DNA of 64,000 nt from Pseudonocardia abyssalis. Its GTDB lineage: Bacteria; Actinomycetota; Actinomycetes; Mycobacteriales; Pseudonocardiaceae. The position numbers were made by a program, and so were the translations under genes. The notes under the pieces are model-generated. The model was not told the origin of the DNA. It did not search any database and saw nothing but the letters and a program-made list of their open reading frames with translations. The stretch covers positions 6,076,001-6,140,000 of the forward strand of contig NZ_JADQDK010000001.1 of the NCBI RefSeq assembly GCF_019263705.2. The letters run 5' to 3'. Each line of letters begins with the position of its first letter. Position 1 is the stretch's first letter. Positions 54,747-62,830 of this stretch are shown here, in pieces.

Positions 54747-55825
54747 CGCGGTTCCTCCGTGCTCGGTCGCGGGGTGCGGCCCGGCGTCTCGACCGGCCCA
54801 GAGCTCGTGCTGCCCTCGGGCCCGCCGACCGGCTGTTGCGGTCGGTCGCGGCGGGCGTCGTCGCCGGACGCCGGGCGGTGGGGAACCCGGCCGTGGACGG
54901 GCTGGTCCCGTCCGCGCACCTGAACTCCGCCGTGCTGTGCGTCCGGGGACATCCGGCGGCGCACGCGGCGCCGGTGCGTTCCCGACACCACCTCGACGGT
55001 CACCCTGCGTGTCCGACGGGAGTCGGTGGCGGTCATCGCGTCGAGGTCGAGCTGGTCGTCGTCGGGCTCGGCCTGGCGCTCGCGGACGAACGCGACGAGC
55101 CGGTGCTCGGCGCGCTGGCGGGCCTTCTTCGCGGCCTCGTATCCGGTGCCGCGCCGGGTGGCGGCCTCAGCCAGCGACACCTCCTCCAGCCGGGTGCTGC
55201 CGATCAGTTCGGCCTCGACCGGCGTGATGACGCCCGCGGTGACCGCCCGGGCCATCACCAGATCCGGGTGCCCGGCCGGTGCGGGTGGGGCGGCGGAATG
55301 GAACGCCCGCGCGGACGGGGTGGGCGCGTCGAGGGACTCCCGTAGGCAGGTGTGCCCGGCGCGGTAGGCGGCCCACCGCAGCCGCAGCATGATCCGCGGC
55401 CGGGCCAGATCGATCACCGGCAGCTCGGCCAGGAACCCGGCCAGGACCGCGGCGTGGATGTCGCGCGGGTCGCCCACGAAGCGGGAGGTGAGCCTCGCGG
55501 CGATGCCGGTGAGCGCGGGCAGCGCGACCCCGACGCACCCGACCGTCCACGCCCCGGCCCCCGCCTCCGTCTGCGCTGCCCGGGACCGCACGACGAGGTG
55601 GGCCCACACCGCGTCGCGCACCGGCTGTGGGCAGCGGCGGCGCAACAGCCGGTACCGCACCTCGTCGAGCGGCACCGCCCGGTCGGGCAACCCGGCGAAC
55701 TCGCGCCCGTCCACCGACAGCGGCTCGGGCCCGGTGACCAGCCACCCGAACACCGAGCGCGCGGCGTCGAGCGGCATGTCGGTCGGGCCGAAAGCGGCCC
55801 TCGGAATCGTGTTCCTGTCCTGCAT
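54737..55825 (-). CDS. Sigma-factor-like/HTH protein heading the conjugation operon
   Basis: A 362-residue protein. The middle part is helical with RPRIMLRLRWAAYRAGHTCLRE. Residues about 215-265 resemble a sigma region 4 helix-turn-helix (LIGSTRLEEVSLAEAATRRGTGYEAAKKARQRAEHRLVAFV). The C-terminus is basic and low in complexity (RRVTVEVVSGTHRRRVRRR). The ATG at 55825 has GGAGCC upstream. As the first gene of the operon it probably regulates transfer from the repeat-bearing promoter region. Confidence 0.7.
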   Translation of the reverse strand: MQDRNTIPRAAFGPTDMPLDAARSVFGWLVTGPEPLSVDGREFAGLPDRAVPLDEVRYRLLRRRCPQPVRDAVWAHLVVRSRAAQTEAGAGAWTVGCVGVALPALTGIAARLTSRFVGDPRDIHAAVLAGFLAELPVIDLARPRIMLRLRWAAYRAGHTCLRESLDAPTPSARAFHSAAPPAPAGHPDLVMARAVTAGVITPVEAELIGSTRLEEVSLAEAATRRGTGYEAAKKARQRAEHRLVAFVRERQAEPDDDQLDLDAMTATDSRRTRRVTVEVVSGTHRRRVRRRMSPDAQHGGVQVRGRDQPVHGRVPHRPASGDDARRDRPQQPVGGPEGSTSSGPVETPGRTPRPSTEEPRCA

Positions 55826-56039
55826 CGGTCGGCTCCTCGCCTCGCTCGGTGAATCAGCGAGGAAAGGACGCCACAGCAGGTGGTACCGAACCGTTCCCGA
55901 TCGCATACCGGAGAGGTACGAAACGCTTACCGTCGATCACTTGGACGGCCTGGACCGCATGAGGTTCGGGGCTCGAAGCGCGTGGTCTGGTCCGGCGATC
56001 GCCTCCAACGATCATGCTTTGAGCTGCGTGAACCTCTCG

Positions 56040-56094
56040 CCGTACCCGCTCGGTACCTCATCGGTAAGCGTCCGGTACCCGTTTGGTACCCGGT
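56040..56094. repeat. Five 11-bp phased repeats (iteron-like) between divergent modules
   Basis: Five contiguous 11-bp units begin at 56040, 56051, 56062, 56073 and 56084. They share CGGTACCCGnT (the first starts CCGTACC; the third is CGGTAAG). The period of 11 bp is one DNA turn, so a protein would bind one face. Related GGTACC/GGTACG sites lie at 55882 and 55915. The array sits in the 512-bp gap between the conjugation operon (minus) and the methyltransferase-integrase module (plus); no gene was found there. Confidence 0.75.
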
Positions 56095-56337
56095 CGTTCG
56101 GCCGCGCGACATGCCGCGCGCGCCAGCCACCTAATTCAGCCCGTCCGCGCTCTGCGCGCTTTCCGCCCGGTCGCCGCCGGGTGTCGCGACGGGCACGGCG
56201 AGTGGGGCGGGCTGCGCGATTCAAGGGGTACTGGCGGCGAATGCCGGCATGTCCCCGCCGGGCCTCGAAGACGGAGTTCAGGGGCGTCCTCGGCTGCGCC
56301 CGGAGCGCGGCCCGCCCCCGACCTCAGGAGCGTCCCT

Positions 56338-57246
56338 GTGCCGTCCGACGATTACCCAGCCCGCGACGAACAGAAGCCCGATACCCCCGGCGCCGCCGTG
56401 TCGAGCCAGGCACGCCGAGCCCGAACGGTCGTGGACTTCCGGCCCTACCCGACCGCGCCGACCCGCACGCGGCGGAGCCCGGCGAACTCCGCGCGCCGTC
56501 ACACCCGGCGCGGCAACCACCCGACCCCGTCCACCATCTGGTTCACCCCGACCCGGCACGAGGCGGGCCCCGTTATCACCGACCCTCCCTGCCTGTCGGG
56601 GCGGGGAGGGGCGCCGGAGACCGAGCCGGCGGGCGTGGTCTGGCCGCTGCCCGTGCTCGCCCGCGCCGTCACCTCGTTCACAGAACCCGACGCCACCGTC
56701 CTGCTCCTACCCTGGCCCGCCGCCGCACGAGACGGACTCGGAGAACCGGTTCCACTCGGCGTGGTGGCAGCGGTTGCCGAACTCGGCCGCCGCCCGCATA
56801 CCGGAGATCTCCCCGACGGCGCCGCTGGGAACGATGCCGGTCCTCCCCGGCCCGACGTCGCGGACGACCGGGTCGATCTGCTGGTCACTGTGATGCCTGC
56901 TAGACACGACGCGGCCGAGCACGCCGACACTGTCGCCCGGCTCGCCGCCCGAACACTCCGGCTCGGCGGGGTCCTCGCCGTACTCACCCACTGTGACCGC
57001 AGCGACGGCGTCCTCGTCGACCCGAGCGGCCCGATGGTGACCGCAGGGCAGAACGCCGACCTGCTCTACCTCCAGCACGTCGTCGCCGTGCACCTCCCAC
57101 CCGCCCGGCTGCGCCCGCATCCCGCCCACCGGGCGGACGGCCGGACGCCCGCGGCGCACCGGCGCGTGCACAGCGACGTCCTAGTCTTCGCCCAGCCCCA
57201 CGACGACGGCGCCCGCCCCGCCTCCGCCCGTTCAGCACGGCAGTGA
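56338..57246 (+). CDS. Hypothetical protein, degenerate methyltransferase-like
   Basis: A 302-residue protein from a GTG with AGGAG 7 bp upstream. The middle resembles the Rossmann half of DNA methyltransferases (DDRVDLLVTVMPARHD ... LAARTLRLGGVLAVLTHCDR), but neither a SAM-binding FxGxG nor an active PPY/PPF motif is present (the equivalent reads TVMPA). It overlaps a true methyltransferase gene by 4 bp (GTGA). It may be a partner or specificity subunit. Confidence 0.6.
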   Translation: MPSDDYPARDEQKPDTPGAAVSSQARRARTVVDFRPYPTAPTRTRRSPANSARRHTRRGNHPTPSTIWFTPTRHEAGPVITDPPCLSGRGGAPETEPAGVVWPLPVLARAVTSFTEPDATVLLLPWPAAARDGLGEPVPLGVVAAVAELGRRPHTGDLPDGAAGNDAGPPRPDVADDRVDLLVTVMPARHDAAEHADTVARLAARTLRLGGVLAVLTHCDRSDGVLVDPSGPMVTAGQNADLLYLQHVVAVHLPPARLRPHPAHRADGRTPAAHRRVHSDVLVFAQPHDDGARPASARSARQ

Positions 57247-58262
57247 TCCACACGTCCGCTGGCCACCCCATGTCCGTCGACCCGGAAGGCAACGCGATGC
57301 CCGACACCGCCCACCCCGAACGGCTCCCGGTCGACCTCGACATCGAGGAACTGCCGCTGTCGGTATGGACCACCGCGCAGCATCCCCCCGCGAGCCAGCG
57401 CCGCGACCGCTACACCCCGGACTCGACCGCGCACCCGGCGAAGATGCTGCCCGCCGTCGCCGCCCACGCCATCGCCCACTACACCCGCCCCGGGGACCTC
57501 GTCCTGGACCCGATGTGCGGGATCGGCACCACCCTCGTCGAGGCCGTCCACCTCGGCCGCCGCGCCGTCGGCGTCGAGTACGAGCCGCACTGGGTCGACG
57601 TCGCCCGCGCCAACCTCGACCTCGCCCGCGACCACGACGGCGTAGACCCGGCAGTCCTCGACGGCTCTCAGGTGCTCCACGGCGACGCCCGCCAGCTGAC
57701 CACGCTCCTGCCGCCGGACCTCGTGGGGCAGGCCGCGCTTGTGGTCACCTCCCCGCCCTACGGGCCCTCCACCCACGGGCAGGTGTCTGTCATCCCCGGC
57801 GGCGGTGTGCAGAAGTACCACCACCTCTACGGCAACCTGCTCGACCGCGGGAACCTCGCCAACATCGGCCACCACCGCCTCCTGGCCGGGTTCCAGCGCA
57901 TCCTCGCCGCCCTCGCGGCGGTTCTCCGCCCGGGCGCGCACGTCGCGATCACCGTCCGGCCGTGGCGCGAGCACGCGGAGCTGATCGACCTGCCCTCCCA
58001 GATCCTCGCCTGCGGCACCCGCGCCGGCCTCGTCCCCGTCGAACGCTGCGTCGCCCTGCTGGGTCGCGTCGCCGACGACGGCCTCGTCGCCCGAGGCTCG
58101 TTCTTCCAGCGCGACTTCATCCGCAAGCAGCGCGAAGCCGGTCTCCCCCTCCACCTGATCGCTCACGAGGACGTCCAGGTGTTCCGCGCGGAGTCCGGCA
58201 GGAGGCACACGGGCCCGGAGCAGCGGGCCGATCGCGCTTCAGCGCTCCTCGAAGCCGCGTGA
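57243..58262 (+). CDS. DNA methyltransferase, N4-cytosine/N6-adenine type
   Basis: A 339-residue enzyme. The SAM-binding motif DPMCGIGTTLVEAV (about residue 98) is followed by the catalytic TSPPYGPS (about 170) and a late LRPGAHVAITVRPW strand. The order (SAM motif before TSPPY) is that of gamma-like/PF01555 solitary methylases. AHPAKMLP is the usual N-terminal lead-in. It overlaps genes at both ends by 4 bp. No partner restriction endonuclease is nearby, so it probably protects the element or regulates it. Confidence 0.87.
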   Translation: MIHTSAGHPMSVDPEGNAMPDTAHPERLPVDLDIEELPLSVWTTAQHPPASQRRDRYTPDSTAHPAKMLPAVAAHAIAHYTRPGDLVLDPMCGIGTTLVEAVHLGRRAVGVEYEPHWVDVARANLDLARDHDGVDPAVLDGSQVLHGDARQLTTLLPPDLVGQAALVVTSPPYGPSTHGQVSVIPGGGVQKYHHLYGNLLDRGNLANIGHHRLLAGFQRILAALAAVLRPGAHVAITVRPWREHAELIDLPSQILACGTRAGLVPVERCVALLGRVADDGLVARGSFFQRDFIRKQREAGLPLHLIAHEDVQVFRAESGRRHTGPEQRADRASALLEAA

Positions 58263-59368
58263 CCGGCCACGCCACGCCACGCCACCGCGGCACGGCGTTC
58301 GAGGCTTTGACGCGGCCGATCACGATCGGATCGCTGTGCTCGGGGGTCGGCGGACTCGAGCTCGGGGTCATGGCGGCGTTGTCCGGCTGCCAGCTGAGCT
58401 GGTGCTCGGACATCGACTCGCAGGCCGTCAAGGTCCTGAGCGCCCGTTTCGCGGACGTCCCGAACCTCGGTGACATACGAGCGCTCGACTGGACCCGGCT
58501 GTGCCGGGTCGAGGTGCTGACGACGGGTTTTCCCTGTCAGGACATTTCCGCAGCCGGCTGCAGAGCCGGTGTCGAGAACGGGGACCGGAGTGGACTGTGG
58601 GACGTGCTGGGTGTGGTTCGCGTGGTTCGACCCCGGCTGCTGGTCGTGGAGAACGTCGCCGCCCTCCGATGGCGGGGCGGCGGCCTCGGCCGAGTACTCG
58701 GCGACCTGGCCGCGACAGGGTACGACTCGTCGTGGCGCAGCGTCTGCGCCGACGACGTCGGGGCGCCGCACCGGCGCGAGCGGGTGTTCCTGCTCGCCTG
58801 GCCGCGTTCCGAGGGCCCTGCTGAGCTTGCTGCCGACGCCGACCGCGCACGACGGCACATCAAACGGCCGGAGCGCGTCGAGCAGAACCGGTGGGCCCTC
58901 CCTACTGGATCTGATCCTCGATCTGGCGGATGCGCAGGACTACCAGCTGAGCGAATGATCGGGAAGGAAAGTGCGCGGTGCGGCACAGCCGACTTCCGGT
59001 GGGGAGTGCACGGTGCCGCGCTTGCCCGGTGGGAGCGGGCGCTCGGTCGGCGTGCCCCGCGGCCGCTGCTGGCCGGCAGGCGTGGGCAACCGGTCCTGGC
59101 CCCGGAGTTCGTCGAGTTCCTGATGGGCCTGCCGGTCGGGTGGGTCACCGGGCTTGCCATCTCGCGTACCGCGCAGCTGCGTCTGCTCGGCAACGGCGTG
59201 GTTCCGGCCCAGGCGGCGCACGCCGTCGCCCTCCTGCTGCGGGAGGCGACGTCGATCAGCTCGGCTGCCGAAGTGCACGCTGGCGCTTCGAGCCGCAAGG
59301 GTGCTGGATGGGACGTACGTGCCGCCGCCCGGTCAGGGCACGGCCTGATCGGGCGGGGGGTGGCGTGA
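58259..59368 (+). CDS. C5-cytosine DNA methyltransferase with an out-of-frame middle
   Basis: A 369-residue Dcm-type frame. It has GSLCSGVGGLELG (motif I), GFPCQDIS with the catalytic Cys (IV), VENVAAL (VI), RRERVFLLAWP (VIII), and ALGRRAPRP, FLMGLPVGW and RLLGNGVVPAQAA (IX-X). Between about 58815 and 58960 the expected LLPTPTAHDG...LLDLIL sequence is in another frame, while this frame reads Arg-rich sequence before returning. The target-recognition part is therefore probably altered by two compensating indels. It overlaps its neighbours by 4 bp. Confidence 0.8.
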   Translation: MTGHATPRHRGTAFEALTRPITIGSLCSGVGGLELGVMAALSGCQLSWCSDIDSQAVKVLSARFADVPNLGDIRALDWTRLCRVEVLTTGFPCQDISAAGCRAGVENGDRSGLWDVLGVVRVVRPRLLVVENVAALRWRGGGLGRVLGDLAATGYDSSWRSVCADDVGAPHRRERVFLLAWPRSEGPAELAADADRARRHIKRPERVEQNRWALPTGSDPRSGGCAGLPAERMIGKESARCGTADFRWGVHGAALARWERALGRRAPRPLLAGRRGQPVLAPEFVEFLMGLPVGWVTGLAISRTAQLRLLGNGVVPAQAAHAVALLLREATSISSAAEVHAGASSRKGAGWDVRAAARSGHGLIGRGVA

Positions 59369-59736
59369 TCGTGACCAACGGCCCCGTCGAGCCCCGCGGC
59401 GGTGCGCGCAGGCTCCGGGAGCAACATGACCACGCTGTGGAGCGCCGTATCGACTCCAACCCGCCTGTTTCGGATCCCCCAGGAGACGGAACGAGGTTCG
59501 ACGCCGAATGTGACGACCGGACGGATGGCCGTCTACCGCAACGGCGCAACCGCTACGAGTCCGGAAACCTGGCCGCAGCGACGCCTGACGGCCACGGTGC
59601 TGGTGCGTGGGTTCGCGTTGTGGTCCCGAATGAGGCGCCGCTCCTGACACAGGCGGCGGCTCGCGGGCTGCTACGAATAGTGCTGGCCGCAACGCGGACC
59701 GACGAGCGCGACGTGGTGGATCGGGAGGCGGCGTGA
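59365..59736 (+). CDS. Hypothetical protein upstream of the integrase
   Basis: A 123-residue protein starting with a GTG that overlaps the methyltransferase stop, and overlapping the integrase start by 4 bp. The N-terminal 80 residues are charged and disordered in character. The C-terminal part (WVRVVVPNEAPLLTQAAARGLLRIVLAA) could form a short helical unit. Its position suggests an accessory factor of integration, but no directionality-factor (winged or HTH) motif is seen. Confidence 0.6.
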   Translation: MIVTNGPVEPRGGARRLREQHDHAVERRIDSNPPVSDPPGDGTRFDAECDDRTDGRLPQRRNRYESGNLAAATPDGHGAGAWVRVVVPNEAPLLTQAAARGLLRIVLAATRTDERDVVDREAA

Positions 59737-61406
59737 CGATCAGGTTCGCGTTCTACGGCCGGGTCTCGACCGAGGATCAGCAGGATCCGGAAGCGTCGCG
59801 CAACTGGCAGATGAGCCGTGCGCGGGCGCTCGCCGACCGTCACGGCGCCATCGTGGCGGAGTACTTCGACATCGGGCAGTCGCGGTCGATTCCCTGGAAG
59901 CGGCGGCCACAGGCCTCGGCCCTCTTGGTGGCCCTGAAGCGTCCCGATCGGGACTTCGACGCGGTGGTCGTCGGCGAGCCCCAGCGCGCCTTCTACGGCA
60001 ACCAGTACAGCCTGACCTTCCCGGTGCTTGCGCACTACGGCGTGAGCCTCTGGGTTCCCGAGGTCGGCGGGGCGGTCGATCCGGAGTCCGAGGCCCACGA
60101 CCTGATCATGTCGGTGTTCGGTGGCATGTCCAAGGGGGAGCGGACCCGGATCAGGATCCGGGTCCGGACCGCGATGGCCGCCCAAGCCCAGGTCGAGGGC
60201 CGCTTCCTCGGCGGCCGCCCGCCCTACGGGTACCGCCTCCTCGACGCCGGTCCGCACGCGAACCCTGCGAAGGCCGCCGACGGGCGCCGCCTGCACGTGC
60301 TGGAGCCCGATCCGCTGGCGGGCCCGATCGTGAAGCGCATCTTCTCCGAGTACCTCGGAGGCCTGGGCATCTTCGCGATAGCCGAGGGGCTCACCGGTGA
60401 CGGGGTCCTGTCCCCGTCGGCGTACGACCGCGCCCGCAACCGCCACAGGACCGGTGTCGCCTGGTCCAAGGGGGCGATCCGGGTGATCCTGACCAACCCC
60501 CGCTACACGGGTCGGCAGGTGTGGAACAAGCAGCGCAAGGACGAGGTCCTGCTCGACGTCGAGGATGTCGCGCTCGGTCACGAGACCAAGCTTCGGTGGA
60601 ACGACCGCGACGACTGGGTGTGGTCCACCGACGTGGTCCACGAGCCGCTGGTCGACGTCGAGTCGTTCGAGCGGGCCCAGGCGCTGATGACCGGGCACGG
60701 TCGAGGCAGGTCGCGGACCCGGACGCGGGTGCGGCGGGATTACGTCCTGCGCGGGTTGGTGCACTGCGGGGTGTGCGAACGGAAGATGCAGGGGCAGTGG
60801 AACCACGAGCGGCCGTACTACCGCTGCCGGTACCCGCGGGAGTACGGGCTGGCCAACAGGGTGGAGCACCCGTCGAACGTCTACATCGCCGAGCACGACG
60901 TCCTGCCGGTGCTCGACGGCTGGTTGGCGGGGTTGTTCGCCCCGGCGGAGCTGGACCGGACCGTGGCGGCCATGTGGGAGGCGCAGGTTGACGACCCGGT
61001 CGACCCGGCCGCCGCACGCGCGGAACAGGTGGTCCAGGAGTGCGACACGAAGCTGGCACGGTATCGGGCGGCGCTGGAGGCGGGCACGGATCCGGCGCTC
61101 GTCGCGGGCTGGACGGCACAGGTGCAGTCCGAACGGGCCGCGGCCCTGGGCGCGGTCCGCGCGCCGGTCACGAGACCCCGGATGAGCCGGGACGAGATCC
61201 GCGCCGTCGTCGACGCCCTGCAGAACGTGCACGACGTCCTAGTAGCCGCGGACACTGCCGACAAGGCTGCTGTGTACCGCCAGCTCGGGCTCCGGCTGAC
61301 CTACCGGCCGGAGGAGCGCACGGTGCGCGCCGACGTTCACGTGGGCGCACAACCGTGGGGTTATGGTGAGTGTCCGAGGGGGGACTTGAACCCCCACGCC
61401 CGTTAA
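59733..61406 (+). CDS. Large serine recombinase (integrase)
   Basis: A 557-residue serine recombinase. The N-terminal resolvase domain has FYGRVSTEDQQDP with the nucleophile Ser in RVST and FGGMSKGERTRIRIRVRTAM. The recombinase domain has GRFLGGRPPYGYR, IFAIAEGLTGDGV and SKGAIRVILTNPRYTG. A zinc ribbon follows (CGVCERKMQGQW ... YYRCRYP) and then a coiled-coil region. The last residues, CPRGDLNPHAR, are read from the tRNA-Leu 3' end. The GTG start overlaps the previous gene. It catalyses insertion of the element at this tRNA. Confidence 0.95.
   Translation: MTIRFAFYGRVSTEDQQDPEASRNWQMSRARALADRHGAIVAEYFDIGQSRSIPWKRRPQASALLVALKRPDRDFDAVVVGEPQRAFYGNQYSLTFPVLAHYGVSLWVPEVGGAVDPESEAHDLIMSVFGGMSKGERTRIRIRVRTAMAAQAQVEGRFLGGRPPYGYRLLDAGPHANPAKAADGRRLHVLEPDPLAGPIVKRIFSEYLGGLGIFAIAEGLTGDGVLSPSAYDRARNRHRTGVAWSKGAIRVILTNPRYTGRQVWNKQRKDEVLLDVEDVALGHETKLRWNDRDDWVWSTDVVHEPLVDVESFERAQALMTGHGRGRSRTRTRVRRDYVLRGLVHCGVCERKMQGQWNHERPYYRCRYPREYGLANRVEHPSNVYIAEHDVLPVLDGWLAGLFAPAELDRTVAAMWEAQVDDPVDPAAARAEQVVQECDTKLARYRAALEAGTDPALVAGWTAQVQSERAAALGAVRAPVTRPRMSRDEIRAVVDALQNVHDVLVAADTADKAAVYRQLGLRLTYRPEERTVRADVHVGAQPWGYGECPRGDLNPHAR
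61371..61406. other. Attachment site (att) within the tRNA-Leu 3' end and integrase end
   Basis: These 36 bp are at once the last codons of the integrase and the T-arm, acceptor strand and discriminator of tRNA-Leu. The element lies on the 3' side of the tRNA, as expected for tRNA-targeting integrases. A direct repeat of this block should mark the other end of the element; none was found by eye in the window. Confidence 0.65.
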
Positions 61407-61455
61407 AGGGCACTAGCACCTCAAGCTAGCGCGTCTGCCATTCCGCCACTCGGAC
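61371..61455 (-). tRNA. tRNA-Leu (anticodon GAG)
   Basis: An 85-base class II tRNA on the minus strand. The acceptor arms GTCCGAG/CTCGGAC pair fully, followed by discriminator A with no encoded CCA. The anticodon loop TTGAGGT is closed by CTAGC/GCTAG (anticodon at 61420-61422), with the variable arm TGCCC...GGGCG and T-loop GTTCAAG. The intact gene suggests that integration regenerates the tRNA 3' end. Confidence 0.95.
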
Positions 61456-61502
61456 CGTTCGCGGCCGTGGCCGCGCACTGGGAAGACCATAACGGACGCC
61501 CT

Positions 61503-62804
61503 TCAGGGGGTGCGTACGGGGATCGGTACGAGCGGCACCAGCACGCTGAACCGGGTGGGGAGGCGGCTCGCGAGCAGCAGGCGACCGCCCTCGGCCTCGG
61601 CGAGGCTCCGCGCGAGGGCGAGGCCGATCCCGTGTCCGCCTGCGCTCCCCGACCGGCGGGTGAACACGTCGGGGTCGGTGCCGCGGACGCCCGGCCCCTC
61701 GTCGGTGACGTCGATGGCCAGCGCGTCGCCCGCGTCGCGGACGGTCACCGTGACCGCACCGCCGCCGTGCCGGACGGCGTTGTCGAGCAGCACCCCGAGC
61801 ACCTGACGCATCGCCGGGGTCGACGCCGCGGCGACGGGCGGGTCGGCGGGGACGGTGACGGCCAGCGTCCGGCCGGCCCCGCTCAGCGGGGCGGCCCAGT
61901 CGCGGCGCAGGCCGTCGAGCAGCGCGTCGAGGTCCAGGGGCTCGCCGCGGCGGTCGGTGTCGCGGGCCAGGCTCAGCAGGTCGTCGATGGTGCGTTCCAG
62001 GCGGTCGGCCCCCGCCATCGCCGTGACGACGACGGTGTGCAGGTTCTGGCCGGGAGTGTCGAGCGCGGCCTCCAGGCCCAGCCGCAGGCCGGCCAGCGGC
62101 GTGCGGAGCTGGTGGGAGGCGTCCGCGGAGAACGCCCGCTCCCGGGCGACGAGACCGCCGATGCGGGCGGCGGCGCCGTTGAGCGCGGTGCCCACCTCGT
62201 CGATCTCGGGGATGTGCGACGGCGGGGCGGTGGCGGTGAAGTCGCCCGCCCCGACGGTCCGGGCGGCGGAGGCGAGGTCCTCCAGCGGCTCGGCGAGGCG
62301 GGCGGCGAGGCGCCGCGACACCAGCCAGACCGCGCCGACGGCGAGCAGCCCGAGCGCCGCCATGGCCGCGAGGGCGACGGCGATCCGCAGGAACGTGGGC
62401 CCCTGGGGTGCCTCGCCGCGCAGCGCGCCGACGATCCGGTCGCCGTCGTAGAGCGGGATGGCCACCAGGAAGCGGCCCGCCCCGTCCCCGTCGACGATGC
62501 CCTCGCCCTCGATCACCTCGTCGACCGGACCGTCCGCGACGGCCGGGCCGTCGCCGACCAGCCGCGCGCCCGCCGCGTCGTAGAGGGTGAACCGGATCTC
62601 CCCCGCCCGGGGCAGCGCGCCGGGGACCTCGCCGCGCGCGAACTCCGCGGCCAGCGTCAGCCCGAGGGTGTCGGTGGCTTTGTCGACCTGGTTGTGCCCG
62701 GCGTTGAGCATGTACGCGGCCATGACGGCGGCCAGGGGGCCGCCGAACAGTCCGATGGTCATGACCGCGGCGACGACCGCCAGTACGACGATCCGATGGC
62801 GCAT
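61503..62804 (-). CDS. Sensor histidine kinase
   Basis: A 433-residue two-component kinase. Membrane helix 1 is at about 8-32, an extracellular sensor of about 115 residues follows, helix 2 is at about 143-165, and then a HAMP region. HisKA carries the phospho-His in ADASHQLRTPLAGL. HATPase follows with N box LLDNAVRHGGG, G1 DEGPGV and G2 GGHGIGLALA. No response regulator is in the window; it may lie outside. It is beyond the tRNA and so outside the element. Confidence 0.92.
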   Translation of the reverse strand: MRHRIVVLAVVAAVMTIGLFGGPLAAVMAAYMLNAGHNQVDKATDTLGLTLAAEFARGEVPGALPRAGEIRFTLYDAAGARLVGDGPAVADGPVDEVIEGEGIVDGDGAGRFLVAIPLYDGDRIVGALRGEAPQGPTFLRIAVALAAMAALGLLAVGAVWLVSRRLAARLAEPLEDLASAARTVGAGDFTATAPPSHIPEIDEVGTALNGAAARIGGLVARERAFSADASHQLRTPLAGLRLGLEAALDTPGQNLHTVVVTAMAGADRLERTIDDLLSLARDTDRRGEPLDLDALLDGLRRDWAAPLSGAGRTLAVTVPADPPVAAASTPAMRQVLGVLLDNAVRHGGGAVTVTVRDAGDALAIDVTDEGPGVRGTDPDVFTRRSGSAGGHGIGLALARSLAEAEGGRLLLASRLPTRFSVLVPLVPIPVRTP

Positions 62805-62830
62805 CGGCACATGATGGGCGACGGTGGCCC

